Assembly: GCA_021816625.1 (NCBI GenBank) | Contig: JAKAXM010000001.1 | Coordinates: 62,001 to 126,000 of the forward strand | DNA length: 64,000 nt | Origin: Pseudomonadota bacterium | Lineage (GTDB): Bacteria; Pseudomonadota; Gammaproteobacteria; Acidiferrobacterales; Acidiferrobacteraceae | Reading direction: 5' to 3' | Shown here: positions 53,973-63,225 of the stretch, in pieces | Position numbering within the stretch: the first letter of the stretch is position 1 | Layout of the letters: each line of letters opens with the position of its first letter | Translations under genes and position numbers: made by a program | The notes under the pieces: model-generated | The model's input: only the letters and a program-made list of their open reading frames with translations | Told to the model about the DNA's origin: nothing | Databases searched by the model: none

Positions 53973-54456
53973 TGCCCTGAACCTGAGACAACGCGCCGTC
54001 ATTCTCGCAAGCTTCCTCTTGGCGATGATCTTGGCGATCGTCCCGCTGCCGGCGGCGGTGCGCCTCCTAAGGCCCGATTGGGTAGCGCTCGTCCTGGTCT
54101 ACTGGTGCATGGCCGTACCCGAGCGCATCGGCGTGGGAAGCGGCTGGATATTGGGCCTGTTCCTAGACGCGCTGTACGGGTCGCTTTTGGGTGAACAGGC
54201 GCTGGCCAAGGCAGTGCTGGCCTTTCTGGCCCTGCGCTTTACGCTGAGGCTGCGCGTATTTCCCCGTTGGCAGCAGGCCCTGGCCGTCGGGGTGCTGGTG
54301 GCCATCAGCGACCTCCTGGTGATCCTGACCAAATCGCTCGTCCACGGCACTACCCCCCTCTGGCGCGACACCGCGCCCATGTTGGCAAACGTCGTGTTAT
54401 GGCCATTCCTCTTTGCCGTCCTTCGGGAGGTGCGCCGCCGCGCCAAGATCAGCTAA
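53965..54456 (+). CDS. mreD: Rod-shape protein MreD
   Basis: 163 residues with about five membrane helices and the MreD features LLRPDWVALVLVYWCMAVPERIGVGSGWILGLFLDALYG. ATG 53965 overlaps the mreC stop; ATG 53956 in the same frame is possible. Four bases separate it from mrdA. Confidence 0.93.
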   Translation: MDNALNLRQRAVILASFLLAMILAIVPLPAAVRLLRPDWVALVLVYWCMAVPERIGVGSGWILGLFLDALYGSLLGEQALAKAVLAFLALRFTLRLRVFPRWQQALAVGVLVAISDLLVILTKSLVHGTTPLWRDTAPMLANVVLWPFLFAVLREVRRRAKIS

Positions 54457-54459
54457 ACC

Positions 54460-56340
54460 ATGCCTCATATACCCCTTAAAAACGACTCTCAGGAAATCGC
54501 CTTATTCGAAACCCGCGCGCTGACCGGTGTGGTCATCGGGATATTGTTGGTCTTGGGCTTGCTCGCGCGCCTAAGCTACCTGCAGGTCGTCAAGCATAGC
54601 TACTACACGACGCTCGCCCAAGACAACCGGATAAGTCCGATCCCGATCACCCCGGCGCGCGGCCTCATCCTCGATCGCAACGGGGTCGTTCTGGCCGACG
54701 ACTTCCCTGTGTTCACGCTGCAAGTCATTCCGGACCGGGTCCCGAATATGCAGCGTCTCCTGCACAAGCTAAAGCCGCTCGTGGCGCTCAACAAGCAAGA
54801 TCTGCGTGATTTCAAGCGGCGTCTGGCTCAGCACAAACCGTTCCAAAGCGTCACGCTGCGTGCCCATCTGAGCGAGGCCGAGGCCGCGCGGGTAGCCGTA
54901 AACCTGACGCGTCTGAAAGGGGCCATGCTCCATGCCCGCCTCCGCCGCTACTATCCGCTTGGGGGACTCGCCGTGGATGCGATCGGCTACGTGAGCCGCA
55001 TCACACAAAGTGAAGAGGAAGGACAAAAGGCCGCGCGCTATTTCGGCTATCACCACATGGGACAGATCGGCGTCGAGCGCAGCTACCAAAAGGAGCTCAT
55101 GGGGCGCATCGGATTCAAGGACGTGGAGATGGACGCGCAGGGCCGGGCGGTGCGCGTCCTGAAACGGATCTTGCCGCACGCTGGAAAGAACCTCTACCTG
55201 AATATCGACGCCCAGATGCAGGCGATCGGCGAACAGATGCTCGCCAATCGTCCTGGGGCCGTCGTCGCCCTCGATCCGCGGACCGGTGCCGTGCTTTCGC
55301 TCATCAGCAGCCCGATCTACGATCCCAACCCCTTCGTCAACGGCATACGCGAAAAGGCCTACCGGGCGCTCGCCACGAACCCCAACGGCCCCTTGGATAA
55401 CCGTGTCCTAAACGGCCTCTACCCACCCGGGTCTACCATCAAGCCGTTTTACGCCTACGCCGCCCTCCAAACACACTGGTTTCATCCCAAAAAACACGTC
55501 ATGTGCCCGGGCTACTATCATCTGCCCCACAGTACTCACCTTTTCCATTGCTGGAAACCCCTCGGCATGGGACGCGTGGACCTGAAGGAGGCGATCGAGC
55601 AGTCCTGCGACGTCTATTTTTACCGGCTGGCGTTCAAGCAAGGGATCGACCGCATGACCCGCTACCTCACGTACTTCGGATTTGGGCACCGAACTGGCAT
55701 CGATCTGCCGGGCGAGTATCGCGGGCTCGTCCCGACCAAGGCCTGGATCAAGGCCAGCGGCCGGCCCTGGTATCCTGGCCAGACGATCATCACCGGCATC
55801 GGTCAGGGACCATTGCTCGTAACCCCCTTGCAGCTCGCCGACGCCGTGGCCGCCATCGCAAACCACGGGATACGGATGCGCCCGGAGGTTGTGCGGGGCA
55901 CGCTAAACCCGGTGACGCACCGCGTGCGATACATAAAGCCCCATGCCTTTCCGGCCATCCCCCGGCGCCGCAAAAACAGCCTGCGCCGCTTGATCGCCGA
56001 CATGGAGCAGGTAGTCGAAGGGCCTCACGGTACGGCGCGTGGTATCGCCTTTGGTCTCCCCTATAAGGTGGCCGGTAAGACGGGCACGGCACAGCTCTGG
56101 AGCGCGGCACCCGGCTTCAACGGCCGCCACCTACGCTCCGATGCCCTGTTCATGGCCTTCGCCCCCGTAACACATCCCCGGATCGCTATCGCGGTGATCG
56201 TCGAACACGCCGGTTTCGGGGCCCTCGCGGCGGCCCCGATTGCGCGCGCGCTCATGAACTTCTACCTCCTCGGACATGTGCACGCGCGCCCCCAAAACCA
56301 ATCCCGGCCACAGACGGTCGCGGCGAGGACCACGCCATGA
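54460..56340 (+). CDS. mrdA: Penicillin-binding protein 2 (elongasome transpeptidase)
   Basis: 626 residues. N-terminal membrane anchor, pedestal domain (RGLILDRNGVVLADDFPVF, GQIGVERSYQKELMG), and a transpeptidase domain with SxxK in PPGSTIKPF, SCD (SxN) in EQSCDVYFYRLA and KTGTAQ. Crosslinks peptidoglycan during elongation with RodA. Overlaps mrdB by four bases (ATGA). Confidence 0.96.
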   Translation: MPHIPLKNDSQEIALFETRALTGVVIGILLVLGLLARLSYLQVVKHSYYTTLAQDNRISPIPITPARGLILDRNGVVLADDFPVFTLQVIPDRVPNMQRLLHKLKPLVALNKQDLRDFKRRLAQHKPFQSVTLRAHLSEAEAARVAVNLTRLKGAMLHARLRRYYPLGGLAVDAIGYVSRITQSEEEGQKAARYFGYHHMGQIGVERSYQKELMGRIGFKDVEMDAQGRAVRVLKRILPHAGKNLYLNIDAQMQAIGEQMLANRPGAVVALDPRTGAVLSLISSPIYDPNPFVNGIREKAYRALATNPNGPLDNRVLNGLYPPGSTIKPFYAYAALQTHWFHPKKHVMCPGYYHLPHSTHLFHCWKPLGMGRVDLKEAIEQSCDVYFYRLAFKQGIDRMTRYLTYFGFGHRTGIDLPGEYRGLVPTKAWIKASGRPWYPGQTIITGIGQGPLLVTPLQLADAVAAIANHGIRMRPEVVRGTLNPVTHRVRYIKPHAFPAIPRRRKNSLRRLIADMEQVVEGPHGTARGIAFGLPYKVAGKTGTAQLWSAAPGFNGRHLRSDALFMAFAPVTHPRIAIAVIVEHAGFGALAAAPIARALMNFYLLGHVHARPQNQSRPQTVAARTTP

Positions 56341-57416
56341 CCCTGCTCGAACGCTGGCATCTCGACAAACCGCTGCTGACCGCCCTTGTGATCCTGGCGG
56401 CGGTAAGCTTAGTCGTCCTCTATAGCGCGAGCGGCGACAGCCTAAGCTTCGCACTGGACGATGCCGTGCGGCTCCTGATCGGGTTCGTCGTCATGATCAT
56501 GGCCGCGCAGATCCCGCCCGAAACCTATAAACGCTGGTCACTGCCTTTGTTTGCTGTGGGCGTACTCGGACTTATGGGCGTGCTCGCGGTCGGGGCCGTC
56601 CGTTTCGGCGCGCGCCGCTGGATCGCCATCGGGCCGCTTTCCCTGCAACCATCGGAGTTTATGAAACTTCTGGTGCCCATGGCCCTGTCCTGGTTCTTTG
56701 CACGCCGTCACCTGCCCCCGAAGCTTACCAGCGTGGCCGGCGCGACCCTGCTCGTCCTCATGCCGGTACTGCTCATTGCGAAGGAGCCCGACCTTGGGAC
56801 TGCGCTTATCGTGCTGCTCTCCGGCCTCGTCGTCTTGTTCCTTGCGGGCATCGGCTGGCGAACCGTCCTGACCGTCGCGGTCATGGCCCTTGCGGCCGCC
56901 CCGATCCTGTGGGCCCACATGCACCATTACCAACGCCAGCGCGTATACATCCTGTTCCACCCGGAGGCCGATCCGTTAGGCGCCGGCTACCACGCGATCC
57001 AAGGCATGATTGCCGTGGGCTCGGGCGGTCTCTTTGGACAAGGGTGGCTGCATAGCAGCCAAGCGCGCCTCCATTTTCTGCCCGATAGCACCACCGATTT
57101 TGCCTTTGCCGTGTTTTGCCAGGAGTTTGGCCTATTTGGCAATATCGTCCTACTCGGGCTCTACCTCTTCATCGTCTATCGCGGTCTGCGCATCGCCTTC
57201 GCCGCGCAGGACTCCTATTCGCGGCTGCTCGCCGGATCGCTATCGATCCTGTTTTTCTTTGACGTCTTTATCAACATGGGCATGGTGGCGGGCATCCTGC
57301 CGGTGGTCGGCGTGCCGCTACCTCTGCTGAGTTACGGCGGCACATCGCTTTTAATCATCATGGCAGGCCTTGGTGTCCTCATGAGCATCCACAGCCACCG
57401 CCGCCTCGTGAATTAA
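56337..57416 (+). CDS. mrdB: RodA (SEDS peptidoglycan polymerase)
   Basis: 359 residues, ten membrane helices. SEDS features: VRFGARRWIAIGPLSLQPSEFMKLLVPMALSWF, LLIAKEPDLGTALIVLLSG (catalytic Asp), LPDSTTDFAFAVFCQEFGLFG and the C-terminal LPVVGVPLPLLSYGGTSLL. Glycosyltransferase partner of PBP2. Confidence 0.96.
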   Translation: MTLLERWHLDKPLLTALVILAAVSLVVLYSASGDSLSFALDDAVRLLIGFVVMIMAAQIPPETYKRWSLPLFAVGVLGLMGVLAVGAVRFGARRWIAIGPLSLQPSEFMKLLVPMALSWFFARRHLPPKLTSVAGATLLVLMPVLLIAKEPDLGTALIVLLSGLVVLFLAGIGWRTVLTVAVMALAAAPILWAHMHHYQRQRVYILFHPEADPLGAGYHAIQGMIAVGSGGLFGQGWLHSSQARLHFLPDSTTDFAFAVFCQEFGLFGNIVLLGLYLFIVYRGLRIAFAAQDSYSRLLAGSLSILFFFDVFINMGMVAGILPVVGVPLPLLSYGGTSLLIIMAGLGVLMSIHSHRRLVN

Positions 57417-57510
57417 ACATGCGGCCGCGGCGGAGATCCGCCCCGCGCATGCCCTTTCGGCCGAGGTCGCCCTTGCGTTACGCTAGACCTTGGCATCCGA
57501 TAAGGTTTTG

Positions 57511-58338
57511 GTGGTGACGAAAAGCCGTCGGTGGGCACGATGTCTAAGGCGCGGGGCGACCGGGCTCATCCTGGCCGGAGGAATCGCAGGCTGCGGCTTC
57601 CTTCCCAGCACGGGTTACCGGAACCCGGCGGACCTCACCGCGCGCAACGCGGTGCCGCGCAAGCTACCCCTGAGCCCCTACGGCAACAGCCCCTACACCG
57701 TGGACGGACGCACATACTATCCGCTCAAATCAGCGGCCGGTTATCGCAAAAAGGGCATCGCCTCCTGGTACGGACTCCCCTTCAACGGCCAGAAGACGTC
57801 CGACGGCGAAACCTACAACATGTACGCCATGACCGCCGCGAACAAGGTCCTGCCGCTACCGTCCTACGCCCTCGTCCGTAACCTCAACAATAATAAGTCC
57901 GTCGTGGTACGCATCAACGACCGGGGCCCGTTTTTTCCGGGGCGTATCATCGATCTGTCCTACGCCGCCGCCGCGCGGCTTGGGGTGCTGGCGACAGGTA
58001 CGGCGCCCGTCGAAGTCATCGGGCTCGCCCCCGGGAGCCGGGCCGCCGCCCCCACCCCGGTCCGTCGCCGGCATCGGGTCTTCGGACGGCATCATCACGC
58101 AGCGTCGGGCTTCTTCGTGCAGGCCGGGGCCTTCGCCAGGCGGGCCGACGCCCGGCGGCTGGCGGCCCGCCTGCGCGGTCGCGGGCTAGGCCGGCCGCAT
58201 GTATTTCGCCAGGCGACCGACGGGCGTACACTGTACCTCGTGCGTCTGGGCCCCGAACCTACCAAACGCGCAGCGCTCGCCCTATCGGGGCGGATAACAA
58301 GCGCGGGCCTGGGGCCGTCCCTCATCGTAGACCCCTGA
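57511..58338 (+). CDS. rlpA: RlpA-type lytic transglycosylase lipoprotein with SPOR domain
   Basis: 275 residues. Lipoprotein signal LILAGGIAGC, RlpA double-psi barrel (KGIASWYGLPFNGQKTSDGETYNMYAMTAANKVLPL, VRINDRGPFFPGRIIDLSYAAA), a His/Arg-rich linker and a C-terminal SPOR domain (about 200-275) that binds denuded glycan strands at the septum. AAGG at 57502-57505 supports GTG 57511 or GTG 57514; a TTG at 57490 is less likely. Confidence 0.92.
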   Translation: MVTKSRRWARCLRRGATGLILAGGIAGCGFLPSTGYRNPADLTARNAVPRKLPLSPYGNSPYTVDGRTYYPLKSAAGYRKKGIASWYGLPFNGQKTSDGETYNMYAMTAANKVLPLPSYALVRNLNNNKSVVVRINDRGPFFPGRIIDLSYAAAARLGVLATGTAPVEVIGLAPGSRAAAPTPVRRRHRVFGRHHHAASGFFVQAGAFARRADARRLAARLRGRGLGRPHVFRQATDGRTLYLVRLGPEPTKRAALALSGRITSAGLGPSLIVDP

Positions 58339-58347
58339 GCGCAGCCT

Positions 58348-59208
58348 ATGCTCGTATATTTGAATGGCGACTGGATCCCTGCCGAAGAGGCCCGCGTCTC
58401 GGTCTTTGACCGCGGATTCACCTTTGGCGACGGCGTGTACGAGGTCATCCCCGTCTACGGCCATCGGCCGTTCCGTCTGAACGCCCACCTGCAACGCCTG
58501 CGGCAGAGTATGACGGCTGTGGGCATGAGTGATAAGAAACTGGCCGTCGATTGGGATACGGTGACTACGCGGCTCGCCGACAGCCTGAGTTCAGGGGACG
58601 GCACCGTGTACCTTCAGATAAGCCGAGGGGCAGCGCCGCGCCAACACGGGTTTCCGGCCAACGCCCCCATGACGGTCCTTGCCTATGCACGCCCGGCGGC
58701 CATCGAGACCGTCAAGGGGCCCCTGCGCGAGGCGACGGCGATCCTGCGTGACGACATCCGGTGGACGCGCTGCGACATCAAAACGACCTCACTCATCGCC
58801 AACGTCCTGCTCGTACAGGAGGCCTTACAAGCCGGGGCCGACGAGGCCCTACTGGTACGCGATGGCTACGTCAACGAGGGCGCCGTTAGTAACGTCTTCA
58901 TCGTGCGGGACGGCCGGCTGATCACGGCCCCACCCAACCATCTCATCCTGGGGGGGATCACCCGGGACGTCATCATCGAGCTGGCGCACGCAATCGGCAT
59001 CCCGGTCATAGAAATCGCCCCGCGTCGCGCCGAACTTCTGGAGGCCGACGAGGTCCTGATAACGAGTTCGGGCCGGGAGGTGACTGCCGTGACCCGCGTG
59101 GATGGGGCACCCGTAGGCACAGGCCGGCCGGGACCCGTCTTTCAACGACTGCATGCCGCGTTCCAAACCTTCAAAGAGGAGGTTCGGACCGGGGCGAGGA
59201 CCACATGA
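58348..59208 (+). CDS. dat: D-amino acid aminotransferase
   Basis: 286 residues. Fold-type IV PLP aminotransferase: N-terminal VYLNGDWIPAEEARVSVFDRGFTFGDGVYEVIPVY, catalytic Lys in CDIKTTSLIANVLL, and EGAVSNVFIV plus the phosphate-binding GITRDVI. Makes D-glutamate or D-alanine for peptidoglycan. It occupies the slot where dacA lies in many relatives. Overlaps ybeD by four bases. Confidence 0.9.
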   Translation: MLVYLNGDWIPAEEARVSVFDRGFTFGDGVYEVIPVYGHRPFRLNAHLQRLRQSMTAVGMSDKKLAVDWDTVTTRLADSLSSGDGTVYLQISRGAAPRQHGFPANAPMTVLAYARPAAIETVKGPLREATAILRDDIRWTRCDIKTTSLIANVLLVQEALQAGADEALLVRDGYVNEGAVSNVFIVRDGRLITAPPNHLILGGITRDVIIELAHAIGIPVIEIAPRRAELLEADEVLITSSGREVTAVTRVDGAPVGTGRPGPVFQRLHAAFQTFKEEVRTGARTT

Positions 59209-59492
59209 GCAAACCCAACGGGCACGGCTCGCACGATCCGGGGCTGCTGCAATTTCCCTGTACGATCGACATCAAAGCGCTCGGCAGGCGCTCGCCCCGT
59301 TTCGCGGCCCTGGTCCATGAGATCGTCTCCCGCCACATAGCACCGCACGACCTGCTCGGAACCACGCATCGCGACAGCGGCGGCGGCCGCTACGTGGCCG
59401 TAACCCTGACCATTCGGGCCGGCAGTCGTGCGCAGCTGGACGCCATCTATCAGGACCTCAGTGCCTCGCCCGATGTTCTGGTGGCGCTCTAA
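59205..59492 (+). CDS. ybeD: YbeD-like DUF493 protein
   Basis: 95 residues, ACT-like fold of the DUF493 family (LLQFPCTIDIKALGR, VTLTIRAGSRAQLDAIYQDLSASPDVLVAL). Conserved neighbour of lipB; proposed regulatory role in lipoate attachment, untested in most species. Ends one base before lipB begins. Confidence 0.9.
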   Translation: MSKPNGHGSHDPGLLQFPCTIDIKALGRRSPRFAALVHEIVSRHIAPHDLLGTTHRDSGGGRYVAVTLTIRAGSRAQLDAIYQDLSASPDVLVAL

Positions 59493-60167
59493 ATGCGCAC
59501 CGCTATCGTCCGGGATTGGGGGTCCGATGTCGATTACCGCACCTGCTGGGCGGCCATGCAGTCGTTTTGCGCGGCACGCACCGCCGAGACGCCGGATGAG
59601 ATCTGGGTCCTGCAACATGCCCCGGTCTATACGCGCGGGCGCAACGCCCAGGCCTTGGCCCCGCACGGCCCCATCCCGGTCATAGATTCAGACCGGGGAG
59701 GGGACATTACCTATCATGGCCCCGGGCAGCTCGTGGTCTATCCCCTGCTCGATCTTGGCCGCCTGGGCATCGGCGTGCGTCACCTGGTGTCTGGCCTCGA
59801 GACCGCGGTCCTCGGCACGCTGACAGGCTTTGGGGTGTCGGGAGGCCATACACGGCCGCGAGCGCCCGGGGTGTACGTAGCCGACGCCAAGATCGCCTCG
59901 CTGGGGTTGCGGATACGCAGGGGCCATAGTTATCATGGCCTCGCTTTGAACGTCGCCATGGACCTTCAGCCCTTTGCAGTCATTGCACCGTGCGGCTACC
60001 AGGGGCTGCGCATGACTCAGCTCGTGGACTGTGGAGGGCCGGCCGACATGGGCCTAGTCGCACGCGCAGTGCTCCATGAGTTCCTCTCATACCTCGACCT
60101 CACCCCTATAGGGCACAGTCATGACCCAAGCATCGGATTCAAGCCAGCCCTCGCCGCGCACCCATAA
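59493..60167 (+). CDS. lipB: Octanoyl-ACP:protein octanoyltransferase
   Basis: 224 residues. Transfers octanoate from ACP to E2 and H proteins. Motifs: [45 protein letters not shown] (catalytic Lys) and [14 protein letters not shown] (catalytic Cys). The 3' end overlaps lipA by 47 bases, adding ~15 codons beyond the conserved core. Confidence 0.95.
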   Translation: MRTAIVRDWGSDVDYRTCWAAMQSFCAARTAETPDEIWVLQHAPVYTRGRNAQALAPHGPIPVIDSDRGGDITYHGPGQLVVYPLLDLGRLGIGVRHLVSGLETAVLGTLTGFGVSGGHTRPRAPGVYVADAKIASLGLRIRRGHSYHGLALNVAMDLQPFAVIAPCGYQGLRMTQLVDCGGPADMGLVARAVLHEFLSYLDLTPIGHSHDPSIGFKPALAAHP

Positions 60168-61080
60168 GGGGATAGAAAAGATAAAGGTCGCGGTGCGCCA
60201 GGACGCGGGAGTGAGGACGCCCAAACCTGCCTGGTTGCGCGTGCGTTCGCCCTTATCACCGGAAGTGGGGCGACTGAAAGGCATTTTGCGCGAACACGAA
60301 CTCCACAGCGTCTGCGAAGAGGCCTCCTGTCCGAACATCGGCGAATGTTTTGCCCATGGCAGCGCCACGTTCATGATCATGGGCCGGTTGTGCACCCGCC
60401 GCTGCCCCTTCTGCGACGTGGCGCATGGCCGCCCGGACCCGCTCGATGCCCATGAACCCCGGCACCTGGCCGCCGCCATCGCCGCCATGGATCTGCGTTT
60501 CGTCGTCATCACCTCCGTAGACCGGGATGATTTGCGCGACGGGGGCGGGGCGCATTTCGCGGCCTGCATCAGGGAGGTCCGGGCGCAGGCCCCGGCGGTC
60601 CGCATCGAGGTGCTGGTGCCCGATTTTCGGGGACGGGTAGACGCCGCCTTGGACGCCCTGGCCTGTGCGCCCCCCGACATCTTCAATCACAACATGGAGA
60701 CCGTACCACGCCTGTACAAAGGAGTCCGGCCGGGCGCCGACTACGCCGGCTCGCTGGCGCTCCTGCGGGCCTTCAAGGACCGCTATCCGCACATACCTAC
60801 CAAGTCCGGCCTCATGGTAGGCCTGGGCGAAGAACGCCATGAGATCGAGGCGACGCTCCGGGATCTGCGCGCCCATGGCTGTGAATGGCTGACGCTCGGA
60901 CAATATCTGCGCCCGAGCCTTGCGCACCTGCCGGTGGATCGCTATGTGAGCCCTGCGGAGTTTGAGGAGCTTGCCGCTATGGCGCGCGGCCTAGGTTTTA
61001 CCAACGTCGCGAGCGGGCCGCTCGTACGCTCCTCCTACCACGCGGACCGTCAGGCCGCCGGGGAATCGGTAGGAACGTGA
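60121..61080 (+). CDS. lipA: Lipoyl synthase
   Basis: 319 residues. Radical-SAM enzyme inserting two sulfurs into octanoyl chains. Auxiliary cluster C65/C70/C76 ([12 protein letters not shown]), SAM cluster C91-x3-C95-x2-C98, and the terminal RSSY serine ligand near residue 305. ATG 60121 lies within the end of lipB; a later start would cut conserved sequence only slightly, so the overlap length is somewhat uncertain. Confidence 0.96.
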   Translation: MTQASDSSQPSPRTHKGIEKIKVAVRQDAGVRTPKPAWLRVRSPLSPEVGRLKGILREHELHSVCEEASCPNIGECFAHGSATFMIMGRLCTRRCPFCDVAHGRPDPLDAHEPRHLAAAIAAMDLRFVVITSVDRDDLRDGGGAHFAACIREVRAQAPAVRIEVLVPDFRGRVDAALDALACAPPDIFNHNMETVPRLYKGVRPGADYAGSLALLRAFKDRYPHIPTKSGLMVGLGEERHEIEATLRDLRAHGCEWLTLGQYLRPSLAHLPVDRYVSPAEFEELAAMARGLGFTNVASGPLVRSSYHADRQAAGESVGT

Positions 61081-61868
61081 TCGTCTGGCATGGAATCGTC
61101 AACGCCTGCCTTACGCCGCCCGGGCTCTTCCTCCTCGGCATGGTGGCGGGCTTCGGACTCCTGGCCGCCCGGCGGCGCCGCACAGGCCTTGCGGTCATCG
61201 CTCTGGCCTGGGTGGGGCTTTGGTGCGCAAGCCTGCCGGTCGTCGCTACGCGGCTGGCCGGCGCCTGGGAAAACGTGCCAGCACTGACGCGACCCTTCCC
61301 CGCGGCCCAGGCCATTGTGGTCCTGGCCGCCGGACGTTACCATCGCGCGCCCGAATACGGCGGGCGCACAACGGTCGGCGCCGATACCTTGCTGCGCCTG
61401 CGCTATACGGCGCGCCTATACCGGGAGACCCACCTGCCCATCCTCGCATCCGGCGGGGCACCTTTAGGGGGCAAACCCGCCTCCCTGCTCATGCGCCACG
61501 TCCTCACACGGGATTTCGGGACACCGGTGAAATGGGTTGAGGCCAGCTCCCGGACCACGGCCGAGAACGCCGCCTACTCGGCTGCGATCTTGAAACGCCT
61601 CGACATTCGGACCATCCTGCTCGTAACGCAGGCCTGGCACATGAGGCGGGCCGCGGCCTTGTTTCGCAGGGCGGGATTCACCGTGATCCCAGCCCCCACG
61701 GGCTTTGCCACTCCATCCCCGCGCAGACCAACCCTACTTGCCTACCTCCCCAGCGCGCAGGCGCTTGCGCTTTGCGCGGTGATCACGCACGAGGCCATAG
61801 GACTGGCGTGGGTGCACATTCAAACCCTGTTGCCGCAAACCCTCGCCCATTTCATCGGCCACGGCTAG
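61077..61868 (+). CDS. ElyC/YdcF/SanA-type DUF218 membrane protein
   Basis: 263 residues. Two N-terminal membrane helices (about 12-32 and 38-58), then a DUF218 domain ([77 protein letters not shown]). ElyC-like members influence envelope and peptidoglycan precursor homeostasis. GTG start overlapping lipA (GTGA). Confidence 0.87.
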   Translation: MIVWHGIVNACLTPPGLFLLGMVAGFGLLAARRRRTGLAVIALAWVGLWCASLPVVATRLAGAWENVPALTRPFPAAQAIVVLAAGRYHRAPEYGGRTTVGADTLLRLRYTARLYRETHLPILASGGAPLGGKPASLLMRHVLTRDFGTPVKWVEASSRTTAENAAYSAAILKRLDIRTILLVTQAWHMRRAAALFRRAGFTVIPAPTGFATPSPRRPTLLAYLPSAQALALCAVITHEAIGLAWVHIQTLLPQTLAHFIGHG

Positions 61869-61941
61869 GGCTGTCCTAAAGTCCGATTTGCGCACCCGGG
61901 CCCAGGCGCTACGCTTGCCGAAATATGAAGCGGAGGCCGCC

Positions 61942-62181
61942 ATGGGTGTCGCCGAAGACTATATTCCCGATGATCGCGCGGGTGCGGGGTCCGCGCCACC
62001 CCCGAACCCCTACCTAGAAGACATCCTCCGCATGATCCGGGGTCTGAGCGACTACGTCTCGGGCCATGACCTAGACAGGATACGAGCCGATATCGAAATG
62101 CGCATCCGCGAACACCCGGGGGCGAGTCTGGCGATCGGCTTCGGGGTGGGCCTGTTGCTCGGCAAACTCATAAAACGGTAG
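61942..62181 (+). CDS. Small ElaB/YqjD-like tail-anchored protein (DUF883-like)
   Basis: 79 residues. Acidic N-terminus, helical middle and a C-terminal glycine-rich membrane segment (HPGASLAIGFGVGLLLGKLIKR) typical of ElaB/YqjD ribosome-associated membrane proteins. GGAGG five bases before ATG 61942 decides this start over one at 61888. First of a three-gene envelope set, seven bases before the next gene. Confidence 0.75.
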   Translation: MGVAEDYIPDDRAGAGSAPPPNPYLEDILRMIRGLSDYVSGHDLDRIRADIEMRIREHPGASLAIGFGVGLLLGKLIKR

Positions 62182-62188
62182 GTAAGCC

Positions 62189-62641
62189 ATGGCCACGCAA
62201 TGGAACTCGACTACCCCGAGATCGGGGGTCATGACCGACGCGCCGTCACTCATACGGCTCTTGCGCCACGCGGCCACCGAGGCGAGTGAGATCGTGCGCA
62301 GTGAAGCCAATGTCATCAAACTTGAGCTCGAGGAAAGTACGCGCGCGATCATCGCGGATGCGCTCAAGGTGACCTTGTATAGCGCCGTGGCGCTCCTCGG
62401 GCTTTTGAGTCTCCTCGCGTTTCTCATCATCGGACTTGCCGACATCATCACAGGCCACGCCTCATCGATGACGAGCTTTTGGGCAAGCGCACTCATCATA
62501 GGTGTCATCTTCACCGGGCTCGGGGGGATCATGGCGGCGCACCACGCCAAGCACCTGGGGCGGGACACTAAATTCAAGACGACCCGATCAGAGATAGCCG
62601 CCGATAAGGCCTTCATCAAGAACGAATGGAATAAACTCTAG
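62189..62641 (+). CDS. YqjE-like phage holin family protein (DUF1469)
   Basis: 150 residues: N-terminal amphipathic helix (RLLRHAATEASEIVRSEANVIKLELEESTRA), two membrane helices (about 62-85 and 93-117) and a short basic tail. Matches the Actinobacteriophage holin superfamily III / YqjE pattern commonly found next to YqjD-like genes. Not a sign of prophage in this context. Confidence 0.82.
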   Translation: MATQWNSTTPRSGVMTDAPSLIRLLRHAATEASEIVRSEANVIKLELEESTRAIIADALKVTLYSAVALLGLLSLLAFLIIGLADIITGHASSMTSFWASALIIGVIFTGLGGIMAAHHAKHLGRDTKFKTTRSEIAADKAFIKNEWNKL

Positions 62642-62653
62642 GAGCGGCCCGGG

Positions 62654-63127
62654 ATGCGCAATGAAGCGGTGGAGATCTTGTCTTCGGAGGAGGCGCGACA
62701 AGAGGCCGAGCGGCACCGTCAGGATCTGGCCGACACGCTCGATGCCCTGAGCGAGCGGGTCGGGGGGGCAGTCGAGGACCTCGAGCGGCGAGTGACCTGG
62801 CCCATGCGCTGGGCGCAAAGACGCCCCTTCGCAAGCCTCGGCCTCGCGATCGCCGCGGGGTTCTTGGTCGGGCGCCGCCTCCAGAAACCTAGCCCCCCCA
62901 AGGCCCATACGCTGGCACGCGAGCTCGAGGGGGCCTACCTACAGGGCCGCTACGACGAACGCGAACAACGTCCTATGCGCGAACCAGAATATTGGGCGGG
63001 CGCGAGGCTTACAGACGGGGTGGACGTTGGCGCCGTGCTGATCGAAGCGGTCAAACCGCTGCTTACGCACCTGATCCAGGGGATCGCCGCAAGCCGGGGG
63101 GGCGACGAAGGGCACCGCGGCGCGTAA
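62654..63127 (+). CDS. DUF3618-like membrane-associated protein
   Basis: 157 residues. The N-terminus has the DUF3618 pattern (RQDLADTLDALSERVGGAVEDLERRV), then a short hydrophobic segment (PFASLGLAIAAGFLVGRRL) and a polar C-terminal half. Third member of the YqjD/YqjE-type set; role unknown, often stress-induced in relatives. Confidence 0.75.
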   Translation: MRNEAVEILSSEEARQEAERHRQDLADTLDALSERVGGAVEDLERRVTWPMRWAQRRPFASLGLAIAAGFLVGRRLQKPSPPKAHTLARELEGAYLQGRYDEREQRPMREPEYWAGARLTDGVDVGAVLIEAVKPLLTHLIQGIAASRGGDEGHRGA

Positions 63128-63225
63128 CGGCCGAAACCGCCATTCCTCGTTACGAATATGCCGGCAAGCGCCCTAGGCGATCGACCGGCGGCCCGCATGC
63201 TATGCTCGACCCTGCCGGGGGAGCC

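Noticed and set aside
62189-62641. Holin-like gene as evidence of prophage
   Set aside because: YqjE-type holin-superfamily proteins are ordinary chromosomal genes; no phage structural, integrase or lysis genes are near.
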